A stretch of 64,000 nucleotides of DNA from the NCBI GenBank assembly GCA_037349315.1, contig JBAIAC010000027.1:2170001-2234000 (forward strand), in the 5' to 3' direction. Positions 38,472 through 50,665 of the stretch are shown here, in pieces (the first letter of the stretch is position 1; the number at the start of each line of letters is the position of its first letter). This DNA comes from Chelydra serpentina (Eukaryota > Chordata > Testudines > Chelydridae). The notes below the pieces were generated by a model that was given only the letters and a program-made list of their open reading frames with translations, made no database searches and was not told the origin of the DNA. The translations under genes and the position numbers were made by a program.

Positions 38472-39070
38472 CTGGAAGAAGCCCCCACACATCAGCATCT
38501 CCCCCCCAGTGACGAGGGTCAAACCCCAGAGCCCCCCCATTCCCATTCATTGCGGCTGGCTGGGCTGTGGGGCAGCCCCCACGTCTGAACCCGGATGCAG
38601 CGGTACCCTCGGCCTACAGCCGCCGGGAAAGGTCACTGCTTAACGCCCGCAGTGCCAAGTCAACTCCGGACTAACACACATCGCAACGGTCTGCGGCTCT
38701 GATTCAAAAGAACCCTGTGAGACGGCAGCTCACTCCGAGTGCCCCTCGCAACACGTCCCGGGAATCACTCGGACACCTCGCACCGGCCTTTGGAGAGCCA
38801 CCTCAGCCCTGCCGGTCACCTCACTCACTGCACACGCACGAGGCTACGTGCCCCCTGGAGCTGCAGGAACCATCAGATGGCCGTTACAGACTCCCAGTGC
38901 AGGTACTGCACGCGCCGCACAGCTCCCCGTGTGTCTCAGCAGGCACTGAGGCCATGCACCCGGGTCTCGCAGGACACGGCTGGCGCACAGCAACGCCTGA
39001 TTTGTGAAATCAGAAGCATGTAAAATGCCTTGGATAAGGAGCACGGGGACAGGTCACAGGAAGTCCTTAC
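38472..39070 (-). other. SSH2 intron
   Basis: About 600 bp, nothing beyond splice borders. Confidence 0.85.
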
Positions 39071-39136
39071 CACATTGCTTGAACGGACACCGGCTTGAAC
39101 ACATGCACCCTGTTGTCCGTTGATACGCTGAACCCA
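39071..39136 (-). CDS. SSH2: SSH2 coding exon GFSVSTDNRV (visible residues 120-142)
   Basis: A 66-base exon with acceptor tttcaccag ending at 39137 and donor gtaagg from 39070. It encodes GFSVSTDNRVHVFKPVSVQA and M, with a split Trp codon (TG|G) into the next exon. End of the N-terminal PH-like segment. Confidence 0.95.
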
Positions 39137-39874
39137 CTGGTGAAAGAAAAAATCGACCCAGTAAGAACAAGACACTTATCATGGAGTCTTTTTTCAGCCA
39201 ACAACCATTAACTAGCCAGCCAGGACGGCAAAGGGACAGTCCAAGGCACAGGTTTGTCTGGCCAGTTCCGGCTAGAGGACTGATGCTCATAGCAGGACAC
39301 AGCTCCGGGCAGGCTCGTTTTTAGCGGCTGCTGTTCAGCGATGAAACTGGTGGAAATAAAGGCATTCGGCAGCCACAGCCGCGCCCAGGTGAGCCGTTTA
39401 CCCAGGCTGCAGTCACGTTCAAAGCCAGAAATGGAAACCACCCAGTACAGCTGAGCAAGGCAGCAAAGGTCATTCTCTGGGCGGTCCATGCAGCTGGCAC
39501 TGAGAGGCGTTCACAGTCCAGGAGGACACTGGGCAATGAAGACATCACACGTACGTGGACAGCTGACCCCACGGGTGCTTCCCAGCAACACTTGACAGGC
39601 TCCCTCCTCAGAAGCTTTCACCCCGTCCCCTCCCCACATACAGAGCGAAATCTTCTTAGCAGCAGCTTACGCGCACAGATACGCCTAAGCTGCTGCCGAA
39701 CTGCAGGGCAATTGGTTGTTGTCTCCCACGACTACTGTGATTTGAAGGGCAGCCTGAGCTGCCCATACTGACAAGAATTTGAATGCGATTCCACACACTA
39801 TCCTCCGTGTGCAGCGGAATGAACAGAGCACGGACCCCTCTGCTTCCCAGACAGAACGTACAAGAGACACTCAC
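39137..39874 (-). other. SSH2 intron
   Basis: 738 bp, nothing identifiable. Confidence 0.85.
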
Positions 39875-39943
39875 CCGTCCCCGTCCAAGTGAATACGGGT
39901 GTCGCTCCACAGGGGCAGCACCAAACCCATCGTGCAGGTGCTG
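39875..39943 (-). CDS. SSH2: SSH2 coding exon STCTMGLVLP (visible residues 97-120)
   Basis: A 69-base exon, acceptor ttcttacag ending at 39944, donor gtgagt from 39874. It encodes STCTMGLVLPLWSDTRIHLD and GD plus split codons at both ends. It joins the previous exon at a split Ser and the next at a split Gly. Confidence 0.95.
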
Positions 39944-42458
39944 CTGTAAGAAGAAACAGAAGGTCAGCTGTTGTGCCATCCGCTTACCCGGCTACTCTGC
40001 AGATTGTACAGCAATGGTTGCAACCCCATTTGTATTGATCTGAAATCCTGGCCAGACCCCTCTCTAACCTGCGTTTTGTTCTCTCCAGAAGCGCAAGTGG
40101 GGTTTGATCTGGGCTGTTAACCAAGCTGGGGTTTGCTTGTAACGTTAGTGTATTCCCAGGGTGAATTCAGAGCCGCAGGCTCTATGCAGGAGGGCAGAGG
40201 CTGGGTCACCCAATTTTCAGTCAATTCAGGGTTTTTACACTTTAACGAAAGGAACCGTCCTGATTTCTTTCAGGTTTGGGAGCACACGTGGCTCATTTCT
40301 AGTTGCGACTTTGGAATCCAGCGTTCTCTGTTTTTATTGGTCATTCAGCCACAGCGGCTAGGAACTCAGGTGAGCGTAGTTTAACGCTAGTCTGAATGTC
40401 GGCAATGGGAAGGAAGAAATGGTAGGTTGTACATTGCAGCACGCCACCCCCATCTGCGGAGTTCCCTTTGCCCCCACGGTGGCTAAGCACAGGCTGCCCC
40501 AAGAGACGCTTATGGGAAATGTCATTGTTCTTCCAATAGCTGCTATGTCTTTCCCCTCATCTGACTAGCATGCCACGTTTGGTCACAGGGAAATGCTTTG
40601 CCCTCGTTGAAAGAAGAGGGAAACCCTGGGGTAAAAGCAGAAATATGGTGATGGAAGAACTGACAGGGAAAAAAACTGTACGTGTCAGGTTGCCAAGGGG
40701 AAAAGCCAAACCCAAATACGGAGGAAATTGCCGGGTGATCAAAGCAGGTGCTTTCAGGGAGCGTCAGATTCTATTGTCCTGCTCTCCAATTCTTCGCACT
40801 GGACTGTGTGCTACTAACACCCACCTGGGTGACTGGAGCTCAGGGGAGGCAAACAGAGACTCATGCACCCCCACTGCACACACGCACGCAGGAACGGCCG
40901 TAATGTCCGGCCACAGGCACCTATTTCTGTTGGCTACACGAGATGAGCTCATGGAAAAAGGAGTTTTTAAAAGGCGACCCAAGGTGGCCGGGGTATTTTT
41001 AGTGATACTTTTCAGCGAGCATTTATCAGGGGCCTTAGCAACAAGTCTGTATTGAGTTATAAATAGCCAGTGGGCTGGAGGGGGGAGGGGAAGAAGAGGG
41101 ACAGCATGACAGTCTAGAACCCAAGTCACTAGCAAAAAGCTAAAAAAGCCTGCACTGCGTTTAGCCTGCACTGCATTTAACCTGCCCGGCGTTTATCTGA
41201 GCGTTTGCGACTCGGTGCCAGTGAGCCCTCACTGATCCGCGTTCCAGAGGGCAGCACTGGTAAGCCCGACCCAAGAACAAATTCCCAGCTCTCAGAACTC
41301 TGTGCAAGAACGACTTGTCTGTAAGCTGTGTAAGGACGTAATAATTGTGTTTGTGCTCCCAGGACACGCACCCGGGTTGGATTTTCAACCCCGCTATGCA
41401 CGGGCCCCCATTCTTTTGTCCCAGTTGCTTTAGAGCCAAGCTTCCCAAGCACCGCTAAAAACTAAGCGCAGCGGCTGCTGTGATATCTAAGTGACAACCA
41501 GGAAGGTGGTTTCAAAGGCGAACGGTCGCCGTCAGCCATGTGATGGGCCCAATGACTGGTTCCATGTATTTCCGACATGCATCGCACATCACTTTAAAGT
41601 TGGTAACGTTCATTCCTATACTGTGGCTCTCGTCGGATGTTCTGGGACTGATGCATACTCGCTGTTTCTCATGATAACGTCACAGGAAAGTAACAGGGGG
41701 GCTCAGGACCTGGGTTCCTTTTCTCTCCCCTCTTAGCTAAGACCCAGACTGGTTTGTGATGCTTTAGGGTGCATGTCCTCCCACCCCACCCCACGCCCTA
41801 CAAAGAGCTGAGTCCTATTCTAACCTCTCGGAAGACTCTGCCCTACAGCAGCTGGCTGGCCTCTCCGCGGCGTCTGGTTACACACACAGCAAAGACTACT
41901 TAGTGGCCACACTTTGCAACCCGGCGGAGAGGTCGGCCGTAATTCACATAGATGACGTGAAAGCGCTACACCCCGCTGACACACAAATGGCTGGAGCGCG
42001 CGCGCACTGCGTCACCTCTGCCATCAGGGGGGCGGGCACTTCCTAGGGGCCCCCACCACAACCGAGCCCCCTCCAGGCCTCCGCAAGGGGCGGCGCGTCT
42101 GACTGCTCCCCCTGACCAGGGGAAGGCATCTATCGTTACAGCTTTTTATTGTAGAGCCTCTAGGGAAATCAGACAAGTGGCGGATAAGCAGGGCTTTGGG
42201 TCGTGCCGCTTACTGCTTTCAAAGCTCCTGCATCCGCATGGGAGACTGGTTACGCTATTTTCCAGGACTTCCAAATGCTGCATCCTCTGCCCCTCCCAAC
42301 TCTGTGCTGCTTCCCCCGTCCCAAGTCCCACAGCCTAGGCGTTGCGTTTCAGAGATGCACCAAGCCCCCAGACTCCCCCCTTCCCCTTTCAAGATATTAG
42401 AAGGGAATTTGGGGGCTGGAGAGGCGAGTCTAGAGGTCGAAGCCGTCTGCCTAGATAC
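39944..42458 (-). other. SSH2 intron
   Basis: 2.5 kb. Holds three tandem 16-base units at 41148-41195 and a local CpG-dense patch at 41830-42110. A 161-codon plus-strand ORF (40570-41055) has no recognisable protein features. Confidence 0.8.
41148..41195 (+). repeat. Short tandem repeat, 3 x 16 bp
   Basis: GCCTGCACTGCGTTTA, GCCTGCACTGCATTTA and ACCTGCCCGGCGTTTA in a row. Confidence 0.85.
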
Positions 42459-42580
42459 CTGTCATTGGAAGAGAAATCCATTCCTAGGACAATGCTTTCC
42501 TCGGTGTCCTGTCTGCCATTGGTTGAAACCACCACCATGTATCTAGTGCGGTTCTGGTATGTACTTTCCAGTCTTACTGC
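42459..42580 (-). CDS. SSH2: SSH2 coding exon AVRLESTYQN (visible residues 57-97)
   Basis: The acceptor ttgacccgtag ends at 42581, preceded by a T-rich tract, and the donor gtatct begins at 42458. It encodes AVRLESTYQNRTRYMVVVST, NGRQDTEESIVLGMDFSSND and two bases of Ser. Beta-rich N-terminal domain shared by slingshots. Phase 0 in, 2 out. Confidence 0.95.
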
Positions 42581-45500
42581 CTACGGGTCAAGGAGACAAA
42601 AAAAAAAAGGTCAGCAGCAAAGCCAGTGACACGGGCAACGGTGACTTCACAAAGCATAATTCCGTGCGGATGTTAGGCACAACAAGCAGCAAGGCCTCGT
42701 TCGCAGAACTGCAGCGAACAGAGAAATCAGAATCATTCTCTCCGCTCTCACAGACGCCAGGATCTGCTCCTTGCACTCGCCTGCAGATGTGGCCTGCTCA
42801 GCCAGGCTGCATTCAAACACCGCTGCTGTCAGTACCTGGGGACAGGTGTCCCAGTCCTCCGGGCAATTAGCAGCGTCAGTCCTAGGAGATGCTGCGTGCT
42901 CTGAAACGGATGGGCACAGAGGGGGCTCAGCCCCACCCAGAAGTTACGCAGCACGTCAGAGAAATGGGCCCTTCCCTGAAGCTATCCCCATTGAATTACG
43001 GTAGCTCCGAAAAGCCTCTCGGCCAGCTTCACAGAGCGGTGGGCAGACCCCGGGAGTCTAAATCAATCCACGGCCCCTGGCTGGGCTTCTGAGCCCACAC
43101 AACAGCTCGGCAGCTGCACCCTTCCCCGTGCAGAAACGCTCATTTCACAGAGCTGTGGGGAAAAGCCTGTTTCCGAACTCCACACACAGACCAGCGAGGC
43201 TGGATGCCATGACGCCTAACTGCTCCCGCCGCCTTCCATGCACAGGGACCTGCAAGTATACCGGGGGGAACGGACCGATATTTTATTTCAATCATTTCTT
43301 TACATGATTGACACGCTGATTCTCTCCCCCGCCCGGTCCCTAAACCCAGCACAGCCGGCAGAATTCAGGCAGCAGCACTTTTAACAAGAGCTGACCGCAA
43401 GAGAGGCAAGCCGGCAAGATCCAGGAAGGCTGCATCACAGAGCCCGGCGTAGTTACCAGAAGCCAAGAGGAACTACATTCAAATGACCTGAGCAAGTCTC
43501 CGTAAGATCAGAAGCTGATTAGCTGTGGCGTGCCAAGGGGACGGCGCGCAGACAGTGCATTTGGCGAGGCCAGGTTTGCCTATATGGATCTGTGGGAGGC
43601 AGTTCCTTTTGCTTTTAGTGCTTTTGGACTCGGTCCCAAGACATCTGCAGTTATTTTAGTCACAGAAACCCAATTAAAGATAAACTGGGACGCCATTAGG
43701 GAGGAGATGACTTAATGATGATCTATTGGGTGGTGTGTTTGCTTTGGGCAGTCTAATCTGGCCCGGAGTCGGAGCGTTTACATTCGCATTGTCACGCGGC
43801 TTCCTGAACTTTTCAGTGAGGACGAGACAAGCCCTGGCTAATGAGGGAAGCCTCCCGGTGTTGTAGCAGAAGCAACAGCTGGCACAGAGGCGCGACTGGC
43901 ATTTCAGCCACTAGAGCAGACTAGCCCCACGACAAGGCACCTGGCTTGCAGGGCGACGGGGTGCAGGCAGCCGGGAAGACACACTGCGCGGCGGGAGAAG
44001 TGTCCTCACCCCGCTCTGCTCAGAAGGAGTTGCGCTCGGTAAAAAGGAGGGACATGAGTTTGCATTTCTGCAGGCCAGCCCTTCCAGACGGGATCGCTGC
44101 CAAAGGGGGGTGACTTCTAGGACTAGCAGTTGGCAGCAGATCGCAGAGGAAACGGCTGCTCCTGACCCCAAAGAGCAACGGACAACCAGGGTCTGGGTGG
44201 TTCAATTTTTCCACCCACATTAGGACACAAACCCCAGAGGATAAAACAAAACTGCCTGAAAGTGCAGTGAACAGCACAATAACCACCCTGCGCCCAGGGA
44301 CCTGTCCAAGGCTCCAGAGGCCTGTCTGCAGCCAGAGGATTAGTGTAATCTAATTTATTTCACTAAATCAATCTAGGTAGCTGTAATTAGCTGTATGGCT
44401 TTCATGTAAGACCCTTTAGAGCAGGGCAGCCCAAGCAGGTGCCAAAGGTCACATGGCCTCAAGTCGCTGAGATGGGATTTTCATAGGAATGATTAAGAGA
44501 AACTGGCTTTTTAGGATCAGCATTTAATACCCCCGCTCCCGCTGAGCGCCAGCGTGGGTGCAGCTATGGGGCAATCTGTTTCGCTAAATTGACTGGAATA
44601 ATCAATAATGAGGCTCTGCACTTCCAAACCAGGCAACACCAGAGGATCTCAAAGCAATTCACAAACAATTAGAGTCTCAACATGCCCGAGGGAGCTGCAA
44701 TTCCCAGTCTCCTCCTCCAAACCCGGAGCGAGGAAGCACAACAGAATCAGCCGCATCAGTTACTACCCACCCAAACGACAGGGCTGTCCTAGCAACGGTG
44801 GGTTACGCAGTCACTGGGACGTCTCACCAGCCGATCCATGCGAGAGGACGTTCTCGTCTCAAGTTGAGAAACTGGCCTACGTACTGGTAATATAAAATTC
44901 ATTGCAGCTATTCCTGTAACCAGGCTCTGTCTATAGACAACATGCTGTGATTACAACACAGCTGTCCCCTCAGCTGCAAGCTTGTTTTGACCACAGATCA
45001 CATCACGCAGTATTTCGCTACCCACATGAAAGCACATTATGCGGGTCCAAAGCCGATACAGGTCTGACCCATCACCTAGAAACCTGTAATGCCTACAACA
45101 GGACCGTGAGAATTTGTTTGGATACAGAACAAGATTTTTTTTTAAAAAAAGTTTAAAAACCAGCTGCCCAATTTCTACAGTCTTCCGCGTTCCAGAAGGT
45201 TCCTGTTCAACTTAACCCATTGCCTTCCTGCTCCTGCTCTTACACTGGCCCATTAAAGGGCCCAATCCTGCTCCCCTTGAAGTCCCTGCGAATTCTGCCA
45301 GTTGCTCCAACAGGACCAAACACAGACTCTTCAGCTGTCCTCTCAAATGTGACGCTCAGCCAACACACAAGAAGAGAGGTGGGTGTTTATGCTCTTTACG
45401 CTCCAAGTCTCGGCTGAATGCATTGTTTTAAACGAGTCTCTTGCAGCTCTGTGCGCCCTTCAATTGTCAGGAATCAATTCAATTCAGATGGACTTCTGAC

Positions 45501-47144
45501 CTCGGCCTCATGCAAGACACTAGCATTCCAGACTGAACGCCACACAAAAGGCTGTGTGTGTCTTAGCCTACACAGTCCTGATTCAGCTGGTGTCTCAGTG
45601 CACAGCACAGCCAGCAACACTGCTGAGTAACGCACGCTCAATAGCCACAAACATTCGGACTTTGGGTCCCAATCTGCGAGGTGCCAAGGGCCCTCTGGCA
45701 TGTAAGTGCTGCATCAGGCCTCTGGCGCGTTTGGGCCGGGTTAATTGCAAAGCACTTGCCAGGCTCCTTTTTAAACTGCACGTGCTTTGCAGTAACGTCA
45801 GCGGCTTTCCTGTCATGTGTGTAAGGAAAATCCAGCTCCGGGGGAAGCCAGGAGGAAACTGCAAACTAGCAGTGCCGGAACGTCTCTCCTGGTGCTTGGC
45901 TTGCCCTGGTGGGGAATAAACTGCTCAAGAGATGAACCCAGGCAACACAAGAGAGCCCAGCAATGCTAATGGATGCAAGAGAGCCAATGAAGATCTTTGA
46001 ATGTTTAGATGCTGCCAGTCCCTCCAGCCACCACTCCTCTGTTTCTGGAGGCATCCAGGACAAAGTAACTGTAACGCCACCACTTCAGTTCCATAGCATC
46101 TTTCACCCGAGGATCTCAATGTGCTAACTAACCACCGAGTCTTTGCTCATAAAACCACGGCAAAATAGGCAAGCGCCATACAGGGATTACTTCTCCCACT
46201 AAGGGAATGCAGTCACATCTGGGGTAGTACATGGCAGCTGTTCAACAGCCCAGTAACACCATGCAATGATGTAGAAAGGGAAGAGGAGAACCCAAATGAC
46301 TCTACAGGGGGGTATTTCAGGTAGGCTGGATATAATCAGTAGGGCTCCGTGTCTGTCACAGAGGTAACAGAAGTCACAAATTCCGTGACTTTCCATGACC
46401 TCCGTGACTTCTGCAGCGGCCCGTGTGGCTGGCTCCAGGGCAAGCCGCTTGGGCAGCTCCACAGCCAACCGCACGGGCCGCTGCTGGAGCAGTCCCAGGG
46501 ATCGCCTGAGCAGTGGCCAGTGCAGCTGGCCCTGGGGGCCGCCTGAGCAGCAGTTCCTGGGGGGGCCCCAGCAGCCGCTGTCAGCAGCCCCCAGCAGCTA
46601 GTGCCACTGCCCTCCCCAGCAGCCGTCCCCCCCCCCACGCACCCCCACAGCAATGACACTGCCCCCCCCACCCCCCAAGATGTAGTCATGGGTATTTATA
46701 GTACAAGTCATGGACAGGTCATGGGCTGTGAATTTTTGTTTATTGCCCGTGACCTGTCCATGACTTTTACTAAAAATATCCTTGACTAAACCGTAGCCTT
46801 AATAATCAGCAATTTAGACACCAGGGTAATGTTCTTAATTCTTCTGACAATTGCAACAGGATCTTGAATGACCACAGGTGCTCAGGACATGAGTCACCAA
46901 ATGCACGCAGAACCCTTGAGTCAAAACATTGTCCACCGCCCTGTCTCACTGGACAAATCAGGGAGCTGGCTGCACCTTTCCCTTGTGACCGTCTGGGCTG
47001 TAAACAAGCTCCCGGATTGCGATAGCAAAGCCACTGAAGCGGGAATGTACCGCTGCTTTCATTGGTCACTCAGCAGCACCTCTCAATGGAACCTAGCCAC
47101 ACTCTATCAGTCGCAGATTATCGTAAATCTAACAGCCAACCTAC
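42581..47144 (-). other. SSH2 intron
   Basis: 4.6 kb. Contains decayed repeat pieces (near 44620-44680 and 46085-46180, both with the 'GAGGATCTCAA' motif) and the hAT-like element at 46340-46801. No exon found. Confidence 0.85.
46340..46801. mobile_element. hAT-like MITE with perfect 8-bp target-site duplication
   Basis: A 462-bp element starts TAGGGCTCCGTG and ends CCGTAGCCTTA, giving inverted termini of the TARGGCTMCGG type. It is flanked by exact ATAATCAG copies at 46332-46339 and 46802-46809. Subterminal GTGAC/TCATGGAC repeats occur on both sides, and a strong internal palindrome (GTCATGGACAGGTCATGGGC against GCCCGTGACCTGTCCATGAC) lies near 46705-46765. The centre is a GC-rich C/G-tract insert. 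No transposase. The 8-bp duplication points to the hAT superfamily; family name unknown to me. Confidence 0.85.
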
Positions 47145-47209
47145 CAGCCGAATGTTGTCTTCTGGGCGGAGCAGGATGAACATGGCCTGCAGGTGCTGCT
47201 GGAGATCCC
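47145..47209 (-). CDS. SSH2: SSH2 coding exon DLQQHLQAM (visible residues 35-56)
   Basis: A 65-base exon with acceptor ctccttcag (ends 47210) and donor gtaggt (from 47144). It encodes the rest of Gly, then DLQQHLQAMFILLRPEDNIR and L. It is part of the slingshot N-terminal regulatory region involved in F-actin-stimulated activity. It is too short for ORF calling and was found by searching for the motif between flanking exons. Confidence 0.95.
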
Positions 47210-50189
47210 CTGAAGGAGAGAGGGAAAGGTGAGGAGGCACATAAACACCTTCAGTCACGTCCTACCTCCTGGCATCTCAAACATCCCCATGGCAGGTGCT
47301 GTCCTGGCTGCCGCCAGCTCCACCTGTCTCTAGCGTCTCTCTCTCGTCAGCTCTTTGCTCTGCCCATTACCTGCCCTGATCTCACCGGGTTCCCTGGGCA
47401 GACAGGACTTGCACTCTCTGGGTAACGTTTGTCCCTCTAAGGCCTGTTCCAGAACACCTCTGAACACTCCCTTCGTGTCCCAGCCCCATTCCAGTCGTGC
47501 GGGTCCCACATATGGGTTGTCCCATTTACTTCACCCAGCCCCGTGATTGCACTCTGGCTCAGGTACCCCCACGACGTACAATCACCTCCTTTCAGAGAGC
47601 AACCCTTTCCCATTTGGGTTCATGTGCCACCCCCACCCCCGTTTCCCAGGCTGCCTGCCAAGGATTATCAGGACAGCCATTCACTTTCGCTGGAAATGGA
47701 GCTCCCGGTTTATTGGTTGCACTGAGAAAGGATGAAGCCGCTATCCCAGCTGCTCAATACATTAGAAGCTTGTTAATAAGAAAGGGAGTGGAGTAGCACA
47801 CGTTCCCAAGATAGCAGGCCTTCACGAACCAAACCCAGATTAATTCCCGGCCTAAATCTATTCCCTTTGCACCTCTGCTGCAAATTCTCCCTCCAAAATG
47901 CTGCTGCTCAGCACATGGAGAAGGAGGGACGTGTCTCCAGCAAGCACCTCAGTCTCTAGGACACGAAACGTCAGCGAGGAACACAGCCTCCAGCGAGAGA
48001 GCGTCTCCGCAACCGCCACCTGGAAAAGTCACCTGCGACCCCAGGGAGGGGACCGGTGGCCGCCAGGTGGCAGCTACCGCAGAGGAGTGGGGTTCATTCT
48101 CCCACCCTCTCCTTTCTCCCGCAGACAGGAAGCTCACACTAGTTAACCAGCTCCTTAGGGAAGGACAAAGATTTCAGTGGAGCAAGTGATCGGCACTATA
48201 AAGTCTCGCGGACATGAAAGGTTAGTCCAGTGCCTCCTAGTGACAGCACATTGCACTGCCATGCAGGGAATCTGGGGGCCCAGGTTCCCAAGAAGGAGGG
48301 GCTGGGAGAACTGGAGAAATATTGCACCCGGTCCTTGGGCGAGTCCCTTCCACTGCTCCGGAACGGCTCCCCACCACCCGCAGTGCTGGAGAGAGCTAGT
48401 GGGAGGCACCTGGCCCCCCTCCACCAAAAGGGACTTGGAAACAGCCTTTGTGGGGGTGGGGAGCACAGGAAGGGAGAGCTTGGCACTTGCTCCCACCTTA
48501 CAAATTTCAGCATCTGCTGTTGGTCCAAGAGCCTGTCCGAGGACAGCATTTCATTGGGAAGGAACGGGGCGGGGCGCTCAGCCAGGCAGGAGACGGTCAC
48601 TGGAAGTGCCGAGTGACTGCTCCAGGCAGATTGTTTCCTTAAACAACAGGCAGCCCTGGACACAGCTAACAGGCTCATCACCGGGATACACACAACTCTC
48701 TGCACCGTCGTCGTCATTTCCCTTCGCTCTCAACACTGCAGAGGCCTGGCGGCGCCGGTCAGCCACCACGAATCACACGAACGGGGGGCACTCAGAGCGC
48801 CAGGAGTTCTACATCTCCCCTGCTCCAGATGGCTCCCAGCAGGAGCAACATCTGGAGTTGGACGCCCCCGGCGCGCGAGGGCTTCACTCTCAGTAAGCGG
48901 CTACGACAGTGGAATACTCTGTGCCCCAAACCTTTCCCAGATCAGATTAGACAAAACACAGCGACAACCCCTAGGGTCTAACAATCAGCCTCTGTTTCAT
49001 GCTGGGCACCTAGGCGGTGAAGTCCCAAGGTATACGATACTGCAGCGGCCGATTTCAAGGAAAGACACAGCAAGCTGCTGAGCAGGTTTCTCTCTCTGGG
49101 AGGCGCTGAGGGGCCAGTTGGGGAGACATTCTCCCTCCTCATCAGAAGGATACATTTTTTGTATTTCCCTGTATTTCCCTGTTGGCCAACAGCCCACTCA
49201 ACCCTGGTGGAGGCTTTAAACTTTACGCCAGAGAGAGATACATCATCCCTGGCCAGCGTGGCTCCCCTTACATGCCCCATGTGAGTGATGAAAACACCCC
49301 AAAATGCCGAGCGGGATCTGGGCAGAGGGGTACCCCATGTTACCCTGTTATCAGGCCCTGTCGGGCTGGCACTGCTGGCATTTCAAAGGCAACTGCCACA
49401 TCTCTAACACCCCCCCATCAGGGCACGGTGGTAACACAGGGCTGACTTAGTTTCAACTGGGCTGACAGGTGGGGTACAAGCTACCAGCCAGGATGGGAAG
49501 TCGGACTTTTCTAACTCTAAGTAGCCACATCCCCTCATCCCCTTGGGCGTTTACATCTTGGGAAGCCGCGACATCTTTTCTTGCCTCAGTCCAGCCCTGA
49601 CAGAATCCAAAAGGATACACAAGTTAGCTCCCTTCACACAGTGAATTTTGCCAGGCACCACCTGGAAGTGCTCGAGAGGCAGCCATGGGCAGAAGCCAAG
49701 CACGGAAGGCTGTTTCCTTCGCTGGCCAATCTGCCAACTAGTCAATTTCCCACTTTTGGGGGTGACGCTATTAAAAAACCACGGGGCTAGCATTAAATAT
49801 TTCCGGTTGTGAAATAATAAATATCTGATTTGCGGGGACTCCCTGACTCCTGCTGAATGCGGGGGAAGGTTAGAAAAGCGCTCCTTCTCCGTTTCTCTCA
49901 GGGCGGGAGAGAAGTCTGCCTGCCAGAATTCTCTGTGCACCAGAGGTTAGCAAGTTGTGGTGTTGAGCCAGGCAAAGGCCAAGAACGGAGATGGAGGTTT
50001 AGTTTCCATCTACTCCTCTCGCCACCAGTGGTTGGTTCACAAATTGGAACCATGTTGTGTCCAAGACTGTACAGCTCATATCTGTTCTCACTTGTGTGGT
50101 GTAGTTGATTTCACCAGGCAACGATCAAAGCAAGTACTACTACTTCATAGACATCATTCGCTGTGTGCACATATACATAATATACAAAT

Positions 50190-50622
50190 AGGGAGGAAGT
50201 GGTTGAGAATTTGAAAGTGGAAGGCAGCTTGGGGGAAAGTGATCATGAAATGGCAGAGTTCATGATTCTACAGAATGGTCAGAGGGAGAACAGCAAAATA
50301 AAGAATGGATTTCAAGAAGGCAGACTTTAGCAAACTCAGGGAGTTGGTAGGTAAGATCCCATGGGAAGCAAGTCTAAGGGGGAAAGCAATAGAAGACAGT
50401 TGGCAGTTTTTCAGAGACACATTAAGGACACATGAGCAAATTATCCCACTGTGTAAGAAAGATAGGAAGTACGGCAAGAGACCACTCTGGCTTAACCAGG
50501 AGATCTTCAATGATCTACAAATCAAAAGAGTCCTACAAAAAGTGGAAACTAGGTCAGATTACAAAGGATAAATATAAACAAATAACACAAGTATGTAGGG
50601 ACCAGAACAAAACCCAGGTCAA
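50190..50622 (+). mobile_element. CR1 LINE ORF2 remnant
   Basis: The plus strand encodes, with a few breaks, a CR1-type ORF2 segment from the end of the endonuclease to the region before the reverse transcriptase. [11 protein letters not shown] is followed by [20 protein letters not shown] (from 50305), then [20 protein letters not shown], then [17 protein letters not shown]. These match the usual 'DF.RADF..LRELVGRIPWE' and 'RPAWLN.EL' blocks. It is truncated at both ends and carries frame breaks, so it is a dead copy. CR1 is the dominant LINE of birds, turtles and crocodilians. Confidence 0.85.
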
Positions 50623-50624
50623 CT

Positions 50625-50665
50625 GACTCCCAAACCAGTGGTCTATCCTGTAGATCACACTGCCT
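50625..50665 (-). repeat. tRNA-derived SINE head fragment
   Basis: CTGACTCCCAAACCAGTGGT then CTATCCTGTAGATCACACTG on the plus strand is the reverse of a 'cagtgtgrtctagtggatagagcactgg..gggagtcag' tRNA-like head. It abuts the CR1 remnant. Confidence 0.6.

Noticed and set aside
40570..41055. 161-codon plus-strand ORF in an SSH2 intron
   Set aside because: No resemblance to a known family, no splice or promoter context, and length is plausible by chance in this composition.
48225..48360. Possible SINE in sense direction
   Set aside because: Only scattered matches (CAGTGCCTCCTAG, GGTCCTTGGGCGAGTCCC); not enough to call with confidence.
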